Below, one piece after another: positions 1-13,020 of a stretch of 64,000 nt of DNA. The notes below the pieces were generated by a model. That model was given only the letters and a program-made list of their open reading frames with translations. It was not told the DNA's origin and ran no database searches. Numbering within the stretch: position 1 is the first letter of the stretch; every line of letters begins with the position of its first letter. The translations under genes and the position numbers were made by a program. Origin of the DNA: Exophiala sp. HKRS030 (Eukaryota > Ascomycota > Eurotiomycetes > Chaetothyriales > Herpotrichiellaceae); assembly GCA_023897205.1 (NCBI GenBank), contig JAHWDD010000005.1, forward strand, positions 3,782,001-3,846,000, written 5' to 3'.

Positions 1-3000
1 CGAGTCAATGATTCTGCAGCTGTGTCAAGCCTTTTGTACTTGTGCCGGACTTGTTCCCTCGCTGGCTGGGGTTTGGTGAAGATTTGGTAAGGTGTCTGTC
101 CAAAATTGTGAATGATGCCAATTGTTGCAAGTCGTTCAACTGAATCCGTAATTGTGTCAAGATCTTTAGCGCCTTGATAAGAGAGATAGTGGAAGACGTT
201 GACAGCATCGATCGCCGCCTCGCCTTTCTGTTTGACACCAAAGATCAAATCTATCCACTTGTGGAGGTTCTTGCTGACATAAGGGCTTTCTAATGCTTCA
301 CGTTGCTTTGCAATGAAGATCCGGGGGTCACCTTTCGCCCATGGTGGGAGCTCGACGTTACCAATATTCCCGGAATTTTGTCGCCTTCCAAAGTCGTAGT
401 CATTGATGTTGACCAAGAATTCTGGCAAGTAATAAAACTCGGGCGTAAGTTCTCGAACGTCGGTCATGTTGAGTCTGGAAGCTGAGTTCCATGCTCCTTC
501 AATGGAGAAAAACATGCGATCGGGATGGTCGAATGTGCCCCCTTGGAGCAAAAGGTAAGATTTGACGAACGGCTGTAGCCGTATCAGGTAAGAGGTGACG
601 ATCATGGCCGATGAATAGTGTGTGCCGTAGTGGAAGGCTGGAGTGTTACTGTCGCCCATCTCTGCAAATGTTTGATACCTTTCCCGGAACTCTTGTTCTC
701 TTTCCGCACTCTGGCAACCCATAGGTTTTGACAAGTCACGGAAACTTCTTGGATCAGAGAGATCGAGCTCATTACTCGTATAGTCAGCGATCACCCAAGG
801 GAATACCGGATACTGCGTTAGGTCGTTGTACGTTCGCCCAGCCATTGTGTTGATCAGCATCAGATAGTGAAAGTTGGACATTTCCCCCTTTTGCCATTTT
901 CGCGTCGCAGCTAGAGTGCCGGATTGTTGGTTGAAGACATTGGCGAATCTAGATCCAAGTGTTTGGGGCTCATCATCAACACTTCGCAGAGTTTCATAAC
1001 GCCATGCGCTTTCCGAATGCAAACCACCAGAGCTACTTGGGGTTGTCGCCTTGCTGCTGATGAGGCCATGCAAGTCATTTCGGACCTGAGGAGATGTGAC
1101 GGTCAGCAGGTAGCTGCGACCATCACTGAAGAAGATCTCTGTCGCCACATCTCGGAACAGGAAACGTCTTTTGGAAACGCTGATGATGTCTGTCCACTTC
1201 CAACTCCGAGTTCCATGCTCATCACCTCGTGATACATGTTTCCCATCCACTACGTCTCGTCCAGAGATCATCCGGACGTAAGGGTCGCGTTCTTCTTGCG
1301 GTGCTTGCCAGACATTTACGATCTCACCATCTGCTCGCTGGAAAAAATTGTCGATGAGATAGATATAATCTTTGCCTAGAATGAGTAGCCCCTCCACAGC
1401 TTCGAGGCCAAGTATGCGCGAGATGTTGGCAACATGTTTAACTTGATCACCACGGTGCAGACTTCGCATCACTTTTCTGTTCTTGTCCTCGAACTCGTCC
1501 AGGTCGATGTTCGGGTCCTCAACCAGCTCGAAGCTATCCTCTCCATCCTGCGTCTCAGACTCATCGATGAATTTAGTCTGGTCTTGTTCCACCGCTGGAA
1601 ATGGTTCTGTATCGTCTGACTTCTTGGGTGTGTCAACCATTGGGGTGATGCCACCCGGAGTAACTCCAATGGAATCAGCATTGGATATTTTGGTACTCTT
1701 CGTGTCCAGCTTTAGTTGTGGCATGTCTGAACCTTTCCTTCTCGGTTGTTGGTCGTCTTCTGTTTTCTCAAAATCCTCATGTATGCGCATTCGCATCCGA
1801 TTTCTGCCTTCAGTTTGATCCAGTCGCCATTTACGCGGCGTTTCAGTGCTTAAAAGACCCCCGGCCGACTGATCTCCCGTTGCATACGGTTGAAACTTGT
1901 TTCTGTGAATACACGATCATCCTGTTGATCCTGGAGAAGCCTCTGGTGCTTCAAATATTCCGACGAATAGATGTTTGCCGTCCAGTTCTCGAAAGCCAAT
2001 TCGTGTCGTCGAAGAAGATCACCACGATCGGCCTCTTCACGTGCCCATTGTTTAACTCTATCTCGACGACGAGAGATTCGCATCTTTCCATTCTCTTCTG
2101 TCCTTTTGTTCTCATTCGTCACAAACGTGTTCCATTGCTTTGACAAAGTGTCGAAGAAGAGCGAGTCCAGGTCATCACGGTGCTCGTCTACCCAATACAA
2201 GAAGGTTTCATTGTCTAGCTCGACGACCTTCTCGAAACTCGAGGTGAGGTCCTTCTGCTCTGTCGTGTCCGTCTGTCCGAATATACCAGCAGCCTCCTCA
2301 GGTTTTTGTACAAGCAGGATTCTCCACAAATTTGCACTGATTTGTCGGACGGCGTCATTGTTCGATACGAGATGCGCATAGAGGAGGTAGCACACTAGCT
2401 GTAGATTTGTAGACTGTGACTCTTCAGACGAAAGGAGCACCGTTTGCCAGTACGTTAATTTCTCCAAGAAACTTCGAGACTCGTCGTCATTCACAGAAGA
2501 GAGACTCAACAATATGGTGCGGAATACAACACCACGTATAATAGATATTGTCTGAGCACACAATCGAACAGGTTTGAGGCGCATGACATCCGGCCGTTGT
2601 AGGTATTCCAGGATAAGACCACCGAGATCAAGTACCGAATCCGCCCCACCTATAAACCAGCCTTCAAATAATGCCTCCTCGAAATGTGTAAACAATCGTG
2701 CTAGATTTATCAACACACGGGGTTCTGCCAAAATCTTTTGTTCGAGGGCGATAGTGTTGGACAACTGAGACACGGTGTTCCTCAAGATCCATGTTTCAAA
2801 GTATGATTGATGTTCAACAAAACCAGGCGGTGTTTTCAAGAATAGTCCAAGGCCGGGAAAATCTTTCCGAACCAGTATTTGATCCACAAACACGGCTATG
2901 ATGACTTCCAGGAGACTCTGGACAAGTGAATGGCCCTCATTGAGACTGGGCATCTTCGTTATGCCCGACGACTGTCCTTTCGGGTGCGATGAACCATTAT

Positions 3001-6000
3001 TTTGCGCAGGTTGATCACGACTTACAAGAACAAAAGAAGATCCTCTGCGTAAGGTCTGGCCCCTGCTTGAAGAAGTTAATGACGCAGATTCCGCCAAGCG
3101 GACTATAGGTGGTGCCGTAGATAGGGGATGCACAATGACATCCCCACCATCAAATGTCAACATTGAGTCTCGAGCGTCCAGTTCTGTTTTGGCCTCGACG
3201 ATGTCTGAACCCACGACAACAGGGAAGAGGACCGCCAGTAGATCTTGGATATATGAAGAGCTAATAGCATAGTCACGGAACTTCTGGGACCTAACATGGA
3301 GATCTGCCAAGAACTGTATCACTGTCCTAAATGTGTCAATATGCTGGGCAGTAACTATCGTTAGCAGAGGATTCGGTGGCGCCATAGTTGACATAGACAG
3401 CCTCTGTGGCGTTTGGCCCTGTGGAGTGTCCTCGGGAAGCGCTAGGCTAGAGCCTGGAGCATGTCGTTTGGATGATACGATTGTCTTCAGGCCACTCTGA
3501 AGCATCCCGAATATGACCTCGAATATTTCGGGGTAGACCACAGAAAGTTCTTTCTTCGTCGCAAACAGGTCAACAAGACCAAACAGATCAAAGTCCCTAT
3601 CCAGATCTAGATTGGCAATATCCAAGTCGAACAAGATGGCAAAACACGTTGGCCACAAAGCAGGTAGGTGCCACCACCTCTTCAGGCGGTGGGTCATGAT
3701 CGTGAACCCCGACGTCTTTGAAATGTCTTTGAACTTTTTCACATAGCTCTCGCCATGGACAGTCAATAGCCTTGCCACAATCCTCATGGACAGAACAACA
3801 ACTTCTGGTGAGGTCTCCGAAAGCAAATACAAAAGCCATTTATTCGTGACTGTTTTGGCAAACTTCTTGATAATCATGTCATCAGCCTTGTTGCATAACA
3901 ACTCAGAGTAAAGTCGTAGAACTTCAACACCAATTTCAAAATGACTTAGGTTGGCAGAAGTCTCGTCTTTAGAACTATGAGTTGAACCATTTGACGAACT
4001 TCTCTGCCGAACCTCTTTCCTTGTCGTTTTTCGAGATTGCAAGCCCAGGTTGCGTTTGTTGACAGAGAAAGTTATGAACAACGCAAGAGAACGTAATGTT
4101 TCCGCACTGAGAGAATGGGGCAACAGCATCTTCAGTGTGGACATGTACATCGGAATGACAGATCTAGCAACAGGTTCTGACTTCAGAGCTTCCATGAGTC
4201 TTTTAAGCACTCGCATACGTAAAAGTCTCTTGATGTTGAATTGCTTGAACTCGCTCTGCTCGGCAAACACCAAGAATTGATCAAAATAAAGCGTTTGAAC
4301 ATCGTTCGATCCGCATCTCCAGATGGTGCTGTCGACCAGAAGGACTTTGTAAGCAAGAGGATTGTTAATAACCGACTGGGATGGCGATATGAAGTTGTAA
4401 CCCGTGAAAGCCAAGAGAGACTTCAAAACTTTGAGCATCAGACCGTTTCTATCGAGCCTGGACGTGGGGATTGCGACAGAAGGCTTTACTCCTTCAGTCG
4501 TTGTCTGTGCTGACACTATCAGCTTGTCTTTGAGAAGCATGGCCAAAATTGCATAGCCACTGTCTCTCTCCATCACCTCACTGTTTCTCCAACTGTGTTT
4601 TATGGTTTCCAAAACGATATCAACGGTCATAGCAACATCTTCTGTTGTTCGAGCGCGATGGACTAAGCCTAAACCAATCGAACCACAACCACCAAGGCGC
4701 CAGCTTGCGTCGTCCAGGGACTGCGGAACAGTGACCGTAGGGTCTCCCATAAGCATGAAGACACCACGGCCTTGGGTTAAAGCATCATTGATAGCAGGAA
4801 CCGCACCGTTGATTGCGACGGCATTTGTACCTGAACGAGTGTAAGCCACCAAATTCTTCGCGGCTAGCTTTGAGAGGCATTTCACAAGCTGAGCTTCATC
4901 AATGGTATTACGATCATCATTATCGAGGGTAGCAGCAGGAGAGACGTTAATCAAGATCTTGTCCTCTCGGATCAAATTGCTTGCCTTCTGGCGGATGGCG
5001 AGCATGAGATCAGAATGGTCCTCCTTGCCACGGTGCAACATCTCGTTTCGAAGGTTCAACGCCGCAGAAGCTTCATATGTCTGGAAAGATCCTAGACAAT
5101 CCTGAAAGTTTCCATGATATTTTGGTCCCAGATGATAGAAGACAGCCACCAAATCATCACTCATCGCATCCTGAAAGAGCACTGCAGAGCCAAGCGACCA
5201 TTTTGAGGAACACGTGAACGCTGACGAATTAGGCGACAAGTCCTGAGGGGTGCCGAAAAAAGCCTGGATTTTGGCATTTGCCTGCCCGCCTTCAGATGGT
5301 GGCGGCGACGGATAATTTGACTTCTGCTGCTCGACAAAATCGCCATCAACGAATAAATATGCTCGTGAGGCAGAAGCTGTCCTCGGTCGCTTGTGCACGA
5401 TACAGAGATGATACCACCTATCGGCCTCGAATGCAACAGACTTGAATCTGACACTCGGTCTGCTTCCCTGCATTGCAGTTTGGAGAATAAGGTGATGTGA
5501 GTCTCTCTCTAGATATGCGAGGATGAAACAGGTCTGTGTCTTGTCAAAGGCACCAAAAAGAGTTGTGTGTGCATGACTGTCAAACGAATCAAACCGAGCC
5601 CAAAGACTGAGGGTATAGCCGGCAGTGTCAATTGGGGGAAACGATCGTCCAAGTGTTGCAAGCTCTGCAGAGGCATAACCCTGCTGTGTCAGATCAAATT
5701 GCACACTTGGAGGTTGACGGGAAATCTTGATTGCTTCGAGGAGGAATGACGCAGCTTCAGGCGTATTGTTTGCACGCTTGAATAGGTATTGGGCATCATC
5801 AAGCCGAGAAACGCCTTGCTGGCATAGCAAGAGCGCAGCCTCTTTGAAGAGGGCCCTTTCATTGGGGCTTAATCTGTCATCGAATATCAATTGAATAACT
5901 TCTGTAGAAGAACCGGCGGTGTGTGCTGATACAATGTTATGCCTTGACACAGATAAGATCTGATTCAGACTCATGGGCAGTGTTAATCGGAGCAATCTTT

Positions 6001-6736
6001 GTGGGAGACCACTGTTTTCCACTGCAGTTCTCCATAAGGCCAATATCATAGTCAATATTTCTGGGACCGCTAGGTCTTCGATGCTCGCAATGGACTTCTG
6101 AACCACAGATTGTGCACGAGCGAGTACCTCGGGAGCAGAATAGTTGTTGTCTGTGACGGTCACACTCTTGTCTGCCGCTGTAAAGATATCATTGACCATT
6201 TCAACCCCAGCAGCCGTTGCGAAGAGGACGCCAAAGAACTGTTCTAGATGTAGTGCCTCGTCCCGGTGCGAACACAGGACAACCAAGAACTTCTCCAGAG
6301 TCTGCTGTAGCGATCGCCATCCCCCTTCATCGACTTTTGTCCGGAAATATTTTTGGTTGCCTTCATGACCCTCCAAGGCGGCACCGAGAACGGCAAACCA
6401 CTGAGAAATGGTCTGCAAGCAGGATTTGATGTTTGTCATTGGGTGTTCTTGGGATATATAAATATCAGCCAGTGTACGCAGGAGGCGAAGAAGGGCTTGA
6501 AAGCCTCCTGCCCTTCGGAAGCCACTATGGGCACCACGAAGTTGAGTGTCATCTTTGAGAAAATGTCGGAGTTGCTGAAGACACGTGGAGCGTTGAAGAC
6601 TGCTCTCCAAGGCGTCGTAGGAACTGCGGTCGACAGTATCTAGTGTCCTGACCAGTACTGAAGTCTCTTTATCCTGGGGACGAAGTATATCGGCCGTTGA
6701 TACGGCTCGCAAACGAGGGTTACCGGCGAGGCCCAT
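1..6736 (-). CDS. BPH1: BEACH-domain protein (Bph1/beige family), 3' end outside window, one frameshift
   Basis: Large scaffold of the beige/LYST/neurobeachin family, which acts in membrane trafficking, vesicle size and, in some members, autophagy. The ATG at 6736 opens about 1,624 codons without an intron. They hold an armadillo-like helical region and a concanavalin-like (LamG-type) domain near residues 370-545 (GYTLSLWARFDSF; later EADRWYHLCIVHK). After the frame change at 1856-1860 the gene continues in another frame to the left edge: WRLDQTEGRNRMRMRI, then a PH-like region (about 1430-1060), then the BEACH domain (about 880-60) with NDLTQYPVFPWVIADY, LSDPRSFRDLSKPMG, FHYGTHYSSAMIV and AAIDAVNVFHYLSY. 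The C-terminal WD40 repeats expected for the family must lie beyond position 1. At 1850 the first frame hits a stop. One extra G in the coding-strand run GGGGG gives RPGGLLSTETPRKW, so an undercalled base is more likely than a pseudogene. The next gene to the right is divergent. Confidence 0.93.
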
Positions 6737-8595
6737 TGTGAATGTACCACCTCTTGTCTGGGCTCAACGCGGAGTCTGATATTCGGTAGGTTCGCATATG
6801 GACGTCGGCCGGAGGCTAACGAGAAGGGGATTTAATCGAGGGATGACATATTCGAGACCAGCTACACAACGAGCAAGTCTGTTCCAATGAAGCATAAAAG
6901 TGTGGACTGCGGATTGCAACGGAATGAGACGTAGTGAGTGAGTGTTTTCGGCCCCCTGTCAGACTGACAGAAGTTCCCTTGTTATGGCCTTGCCTGGCGA
7001 TAAGAATGATTCGAGAAGATATGAAGGGGTTGCCAGTCTACAGACAGGACAGAAATCAGATTACAGTGAAAGGGGAAGTGTTGGTGCTTTCAGATATGTG
7101 AATCTAGCTATTTGCATAAGATGATCCCTATGATGGAATAGTCGGATGCTTAGAACGTAACTGCGCGCGCTAAAGCCACTGCGTCACTCGAATTTCCTTA
7201 AGGGCATGCAGTAATACAAGACACAATTTTCCTTGGGATCAAAAGATGCTTGAAGCTCTACTAGAAGCCTGGGTGGGCAAAGCGAGTGTGAGGACTGTCA
7301 TGAGGCTTCCAATTTAGACCACACACGGCTTGCTTGTGAGCAGGTACGCAGGCACGAAAGCCTCCGAAACTTGTGTGGGGAAGTCGACCTCGAAACACTC
7401 GTTGTAGTTGATACATTCTCCCAAAGACGGTGTTCACATTGCACGAATAAACCAAGGACGGATCAAACATGGAGCTATGACACCCGCATCAGGAGCAGAT
7501 TAGGCAAGCGATGTAGTATATGTAGTATGCTTGGAAACTCGGCTGATACTAGATAGCGATGAAGACCTTGATTGTCCTTGGACTTGCGTATAACCAGAAC
7601 GGAGTCTACGGAGTATGATTGACTGGTGGGGGAGGTTGATCTGTGGCTCAGCGCAGCCACGATTTTGCAGGCAGGAGCAAAGAAGGTGGCTGGGTTTATT
7701 TACTAAAGAGTTTTATTGGTCACTAGTGAGTTGTTAGAGTCCCTAGTAAGAGAACTAAGACACTACTGCGAAATCGATTGACTCCAGAAGGCTAGAGGGC
7801 CAGAGTCCATAGGAGTCTCAGACCTGCCTCCCTAGAGTTGTTGGATCTTGAAACCAAACCCGAGTTGCCGAACATACAACAGGGTCCCCTGGTAACGAGC
7901 TGGATGAGAAGCCCAACACTCACCATCACCTTATCGCCCAGCGGCCACAGCTCGGAGGACTTATCCCAGCACATCAAGTCAAGAATACGGAATAGGCATC
8001 GTTAGGGTGACAGAATCCCCAAGTCATAAGTCATGTGCCTGTTCCTCTGTGGGGGTTCCCGTGGCGGTGACACGCAGATAGCCCGAACTAGCGATACTAA
8101 CATCTCTAACTAGCAAGTTAGTAACCTGGAATGACGGCTGTGGATAGGCTGAGGACACTGCCTTTTAGGCTCGACAGCCTACTCCGTACCGGGGCCACTT
8201 GGCGGCTCTGGTTACCGTGACCAAGCCCAGTGACCAACCTGCCACTGCCCGTTCCCACCGAATGCATCATCGGTCTCTCACTTATCGCCATTATCCACAA
8301 TTGCAGCGCCCCAAACAGTCCCTCCGCCCTCTCACGCCTCTGCACCGTTGCCGTAACACCATGTACTAAGTTGACCATCCGAGTTGGAGCAAGTAGTCAT
8401 CCCGTCTCGCCGTCTCGCCATCTTCCGTATCTATCTATCTGCCTGCTAATCATCCTCATCCATCATCTCTTCTCCTTCATTTCCATATCATCCCCCATCA
8501 TTTCTCTTTGCTCAGTTCATCTTCAATCTTGGACGAGCCTTCTACTCTCTTCCCTCACCATACCTACCACTTCCTCCACAGTCACCGCCGTCATC
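6737..8595. other. Divergent intergenic region (BEACH gene / subtilisin)
   Basis: About 1.86 kb between two divergent start codons. The last 200 bases before 8596 are strongly pyrimidine-rich (CT tracts, a short TATC repeat near 8430), typical of a fungal core promoter and 5' UTR for the protease. Open frames here are short and lack domain-like sequence. No tRNA boxes or transposon features were seen. Confidence 0.6.
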
Positions 8596-10266
8596 ATGAA
8601 AAGCTTCCTCGGTATTTCCCTCTTACCACTCCTGGCGGCAGGCTCGCCAGTCCTCATTGACACCATCCACCATGATGCTGCTCCCATCATTTCCTCCACC
8701 AATGCAAAGGAAATTCCAGACTCCTACATGGTAGTCTTCAAGAAGCACGTTAGCGAGAAAGCTGCTCTTCAACATCACGCCTGGGTTGATGATGTTCATC
8801 TGGCCACAACTCTTCAGAAGCAAGAGCTACGGAAACGTGGTCTTTCTCTGGATGACGTTATCACCTTCACGGGTCTGAAGCATACCTACAACATTGCTGG
8901 TACTGTGATGGGATATGCTGGCCACTTTGATCCCGAGGTCATCGAGCAAGTCCGCAGGCATCCAGATGTGAGTAGCCCCAAATCCCTGGCATTGTCTTTC
9001 TCCCAGGCAAACGTCACTCCTACATGAAATTGCCATTCCGGTTGCTTTTGTTGTCACGAGCAGTTGCCAGAACTAAATTTCACTGATTTACATTCATTCG
9101 TTTTCTCTACTATGCCTTGAAAACATGCTCACGTGCTTCTCCAGGTCGAGTACGTTGAACGTGACTCAGAAGTCCACACCATGAAGGATTCCGCCCCAGA
9201 ACTCGAGAAGAATGCCCCATGGGGTCTTGCCCGTATCTCTCACCGTGATGCTCTTGGCTTTGGAGACTTTAACAAATACCTCTACTCGGAGAATGGTGGT
9301 GAGGGTGTTGATGCTTATGTTATTGACACTGGTACCAACATCAACCACGTTGACTTTGAGGGTCGTGCCAGCTGGGGTAAAACCATTCCCGCTAATGATG
9401 AGGATGTCGATGGAAATGGCCACGGAACTCATTGCTCTGGCACCATCGCAGGCAAGAAATTCGGTGTCGCCAAGAAAGCCAACATCTACGCCGTCAAGGT
9501 CTTGAAATCTAATGGATCCGGGACCATGTCCGATGTCGTCAAGGGTGTCGAATGGGCTGCCAACGCTCACGCTGAGACTGTCTCCGCAGCCAAGAGTGGA
9601 AAGAAGAAGGGCTTCAAGGGCAGTGTCGCCAACATGAGTTTGGGAGGTGGCAAATCAAGACTTCTTGATCTAGCTGTCAATGCCGCCGTCGACGCCGGTC
9701 TTCACTTTGCTGTTGCCGCCGGTAACGACAATGCCGATTCTTGCAACTATTCTCCTGCCGCTGCTGAAAACGCCGTCACCGTTGGAGCATCAACTCTTGC
9801 TGACGAGCGTGCCTATTTCTCCAACTTTGGCAAGTGCAACGACATCTTCGCTCCCGGTTTGAACGTCCTCTCCACTTGGATCGGTAGCAACTATGCCACC
9901 AACATCATCTCTGGTACATCTATGGCTTCTCCTCATATCGCCGGTCTTCTTGCCTACCTTTTGTCTCTTCAACCTTCCACTGACTCTGCTTACGCCGTTG
10001 CTGAGATCACACCAAAGAAACTCAAGGCCAACATCATTTCCATCGCAACTGAAGGTGCCCTGACCAACGTCCCTGCTGATACTGCAAATATTCTTGCATG
10101 GAATGGTGGTGGCAAGTCCAACTACACTGAGATCATTCAAGATGGTGGTTATACTGTCAGCAACACTTTTTCTGATCATAGCTTCCTCAGCGAGAAGGCT
10201 GCTGAGCTCAAGGCCGAGCTTCAGAAGATCGCTACCGAGCTTGAGGCTCTCATCGCAAAGTCTTAA
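8596..10266 (+). CDS. pepC: Vacuolar subtilisin-like serine protease (PepC/Alp2/Prb1 type)
   Basis: S8A family (proteinase K/cerevisin) endopeptidase, probably vacuolar proteinase B acting in protein turnover and autophagic breakdown. Exons are 8596-8967 and 9145-10266. The 177 nt intron (GTGAGT...TCTCCAG) joins HPD to VEYVERD. The spliced protein is 497 aa. Residues 1-16 look like a signal peptide (MKSFLGISLLPLLAAG). An I9 propeptide follows (SYMVVFKKHV near residue 45, ending near VEYVERDSEVH). The catalytic triad is Asp185 (YVIDTG), His217 (GHGTHCSG) and Ser383 (SGTSMASPHIAG), with oxyanion Asn318 (AAGNDN). The C-terminus has a short Lys/Glu helical tail. The order and sequence closely match Aspergillus PepC/Alp2, including APWGLARISHRD, so an orthologue is more likely than a secreted cuticle protease. 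The Met at 8596 is preferred over upstream in-frame codons because it starts the signal peptide. Confidence 0.95.
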
Positions 10267-10901
10267 GTAGTGAAAGGTTTCCCTTCGCCGAGGTTTAGCG
10301 GTTCATTGGCATATCCATATGACATGGAGATAGTCCCGATTGGGATTCAAGCACGGTAGTCTAAACGCGAGGAGTACAAATCCTTGGATTGGCTGCATAG
10401 TTGGTGATGGGTCGACTTTTGTTGATGTAGGTTTCATGTTGTACCTAGGTCTTATAAGACGATCATATCATTTACAGTACGGATGGCTGGCTGGCGGCTC
10501 GGAATGGACGGTTCGGTTCGCCTTGCTTAGGTTGGATTTCATAGTAAAGATTCACAGATCAACCCGATTATATCAAACATTCTCTTGATCCGCATTAATT
10601 ACCTAACTGAACTTATCGCCATCTCTTAAGATGTTGGTCTATTTAAACGCACGCTTAGTGCGTCAAGGATAACCACCGAAACGTTCGAGCATAGCACATA
10701 CAGACAGACATGACTGAGCTGAACCAAAGTCCCGCACACGATGCCGACGTTCTACGAGATTGAGTGCAGACTTGATTATGACTGTCATTCTCTTACTCCC
10801 CCCCCGTCCCTCTCCCTTCTGGTTTCGTCCTTGTCTGGCAGAATCTCTCCTCTCTCGGCGTATCAACCCAATCCATGCAATCTGTGCAACCCATCATTGA
10901 A
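10267..10901. other. Convergent intergenic region (subtilisin / sugar transporter)
   Basis: Holds the 3' UTRs of the protease and of the convergent sugar transporter. There is a TACCTAGGT word near 10443 and a C-rich stretch (seven Cs) near 10799-10805. No convincing gene. Confidence 0.5.
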
Positions 10902-13020
10902 TCATGGATCTGAATTCCTCCTTAGCAATGGACTCGTCTCGGACTGCCTGCTCGCATGACTGTCGTTCTTCTTCTTGTTCTTGCCTTTATTACTGTCTCT
11001 ATTCTTGCCCGGGTTTGCCCGTCCACTATTACCACCACCACCGCCACCTCCATCCTCAAGCCCATCCGCGTCTTCATCTTCATGCTCATGCTCATACTCA
11101 TCCTCGCCAGGCAACACCGCAAACTTGCCACCATCAACACTACGCACAACCCACGAGCCCTTGTCAGATGCAAGCTCGAAAAACTCCTGATTCTCCTCGA
11201 AGGTGCGCACGCCAGTCTCGGGGCAAAACAACCAAGTCAGAGCGGCGGCGACGGCATTGGTGGCTGCAAAGACCAGCAGCAAGAAATACTCGAGCGACTG
11301 GAAGCCGATGGGCGTCAACAGCGTGACGGCGAAGTTGGCCAGGCCCCAGACCACGACGCTGATGGCGGCGCCCTGCGCGCGCGCGGTCGACGGGTAGATC
11401 TCGGTCGGGATCAGCCACGGCGGCACCAGCCATGTGATCCCGAACGTCGATGTTGCGAGGTACAGGAAGATGATGCCCGGGATGCCCGGGCCCAGCGCCG
11501 AGATGTGCAGCTGCGGTGCGTTGTAGGCGAGGCCGGCGAGGAGCGTGAGGATCGCGAACGAGAGGGATAGTGTCGTTGCGCCCGTGATCATCAGCCGCCG
11601 TCGGCCGAATCGGTCGATCCACAGCCATGCTAGTGTCATGGTTGCGAAGTAGAATAGGTAGTTGCCCAGTGTGAGGTATTCGGAGGTTATGGTAGAGAAG
11701 TGAAGGAGTTCGAAGATTTGAGGACCTAGGGTGAAGCCGAGGGTTAGTCGTTGACATGGGTGTTGATGAGTGGAGAGAAAAAGGAAGGATTCGGGAGAGG
11801 AGAATGAGGATACGGTTCTTGCACGGTAATAGAGGGACACGAGAGGGAATATGCATGAAGGCTAGATAGAAACATGCGAGGACGCTTGCTGAAGGACATA
11901 CCGTAGACTGAAACTGCACCATAGCCAGTCAACGCCTGATTGACCTGACCCATGACAGTAATGACGGTGGGATGGAACTGCGACCCTGACGGCCACAGCA
12001 TATCCGCATACCCGACACTGCCATCCTTCTGCTCGCGCTCGTGCGCCTCAGTCAGCTCCGATATTCTATCCTCGACCGCATCCTTCCCGAAAACCTTTGC
12101 GATGGCCTTCTTGGCTCTTTTGTCGTCGCCATGCATCACCAACCATCGGGGCGTCTCTGGGAGCAGGTTCACCCCGCGAAGAGGAGAACCGGATATATTT
12201 GCATGACAATGATAGGGGTACGCCACGCCCATTGGGAGTATTTACCCAGCTGGTGCGTCACGATGATGTTGATGATGAAGGCCATGTTGAGCCCGAAGAT
12301 GTTGGCTTGGAATTCTTGTGCCAGTGCCGTGCCACGTGCGTCGTCGGCCGAGAGCTCACTGCTATACACAGGCACCACCGAGTCGATTCCTCCTAATAGG
12401 AGAGTCAATGTCCATCGGGAAATATAAATGCTCGATATGAAAAGCAGGTCATATACAACGGACAAAGCATGGAGCTAAGGATGACTTACCAACGCCTAGA
12501 CCCATCACGATCCTCCCCGCCAGCATAGTCGCCAGCGCAACCTTGGTATCCTGGCCGATTCCTCCAAACCCGGCCACAAACATGAGCAGGTTCCCCAGAC
12601 TAGCCGTGGCAAGACAAGCGAAAATACCTGGTCTCCGACCTCTTTTGTCGGCAAACCATGAAGCCAAGATGGCTCCCACAGCACATCCGAGATAATACAC
12701 AGACACGATGACACCGACAAGTGGAGATTCACCGGAAATGCCCATGGTGGAAAGGTAAGATTTGTTCGTGTTGATGAGCGACATCATGCCTGTTGTTGAC
12801 AGAGAAGATTGCACGCCCATGATCAGTATACATTGAAGTCATGTGACAGTTCTTGTAGGGGCTTGAAGACATAAGAGGTATTCGGAGGCTGAAGGGTAGG
12901 ACGGCGAAGCCAGAGGTTGAACATACCTTGATCGTAGCCATAGAGGGCAATGGCAGTCGAGCTGAAAAGCACGACTTGGGTCTGCTTGTCGACCAGTTTG
13001 CGGAGGTTGAGACTTACCAT
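10902..13020 (-). CDS. MFS sugar (hexose-type) transporter, one frameshift at a G run
   Basis: Major facilitator of the sugar porter family: proton-linked or facilitated sugar uptake at the plasma membrane, 12 membrane segments. Exons on the minus strand are 13020-12927, 12789-12490, 12392-11902 and 11725-10902, with clean GTATGT or GTAAGT donors. Family motifs occur in order: YGYDQG, ADKRGRRPGIF, GRIVMGLGVGGIDSVVPVYS, LLPETPRWLV, DRFGRRRLM and PTEIYPSTARAQG. Exon 3 is broken at 12172-12175: the frame reads LLFAG then stop, while VNLLPETPRW continues in the next frame. One extra G in the coding run GGGG makes 569 aa and a length divisible by three. The C-terminal tail is unusual: acidic/His-rich, seven glycines, a Lys/Asn-rich stretch, then SPLLRR. 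The substrate is not predictable. Confidence 0.9.

Noticed and set aside
10904..11570. Plus-strand open frames opposite the sugar transporter tail
   Set aside because: They are antisense shadows created by the acidic, Gly-rich and GC-rich coding sequence of the transporter.
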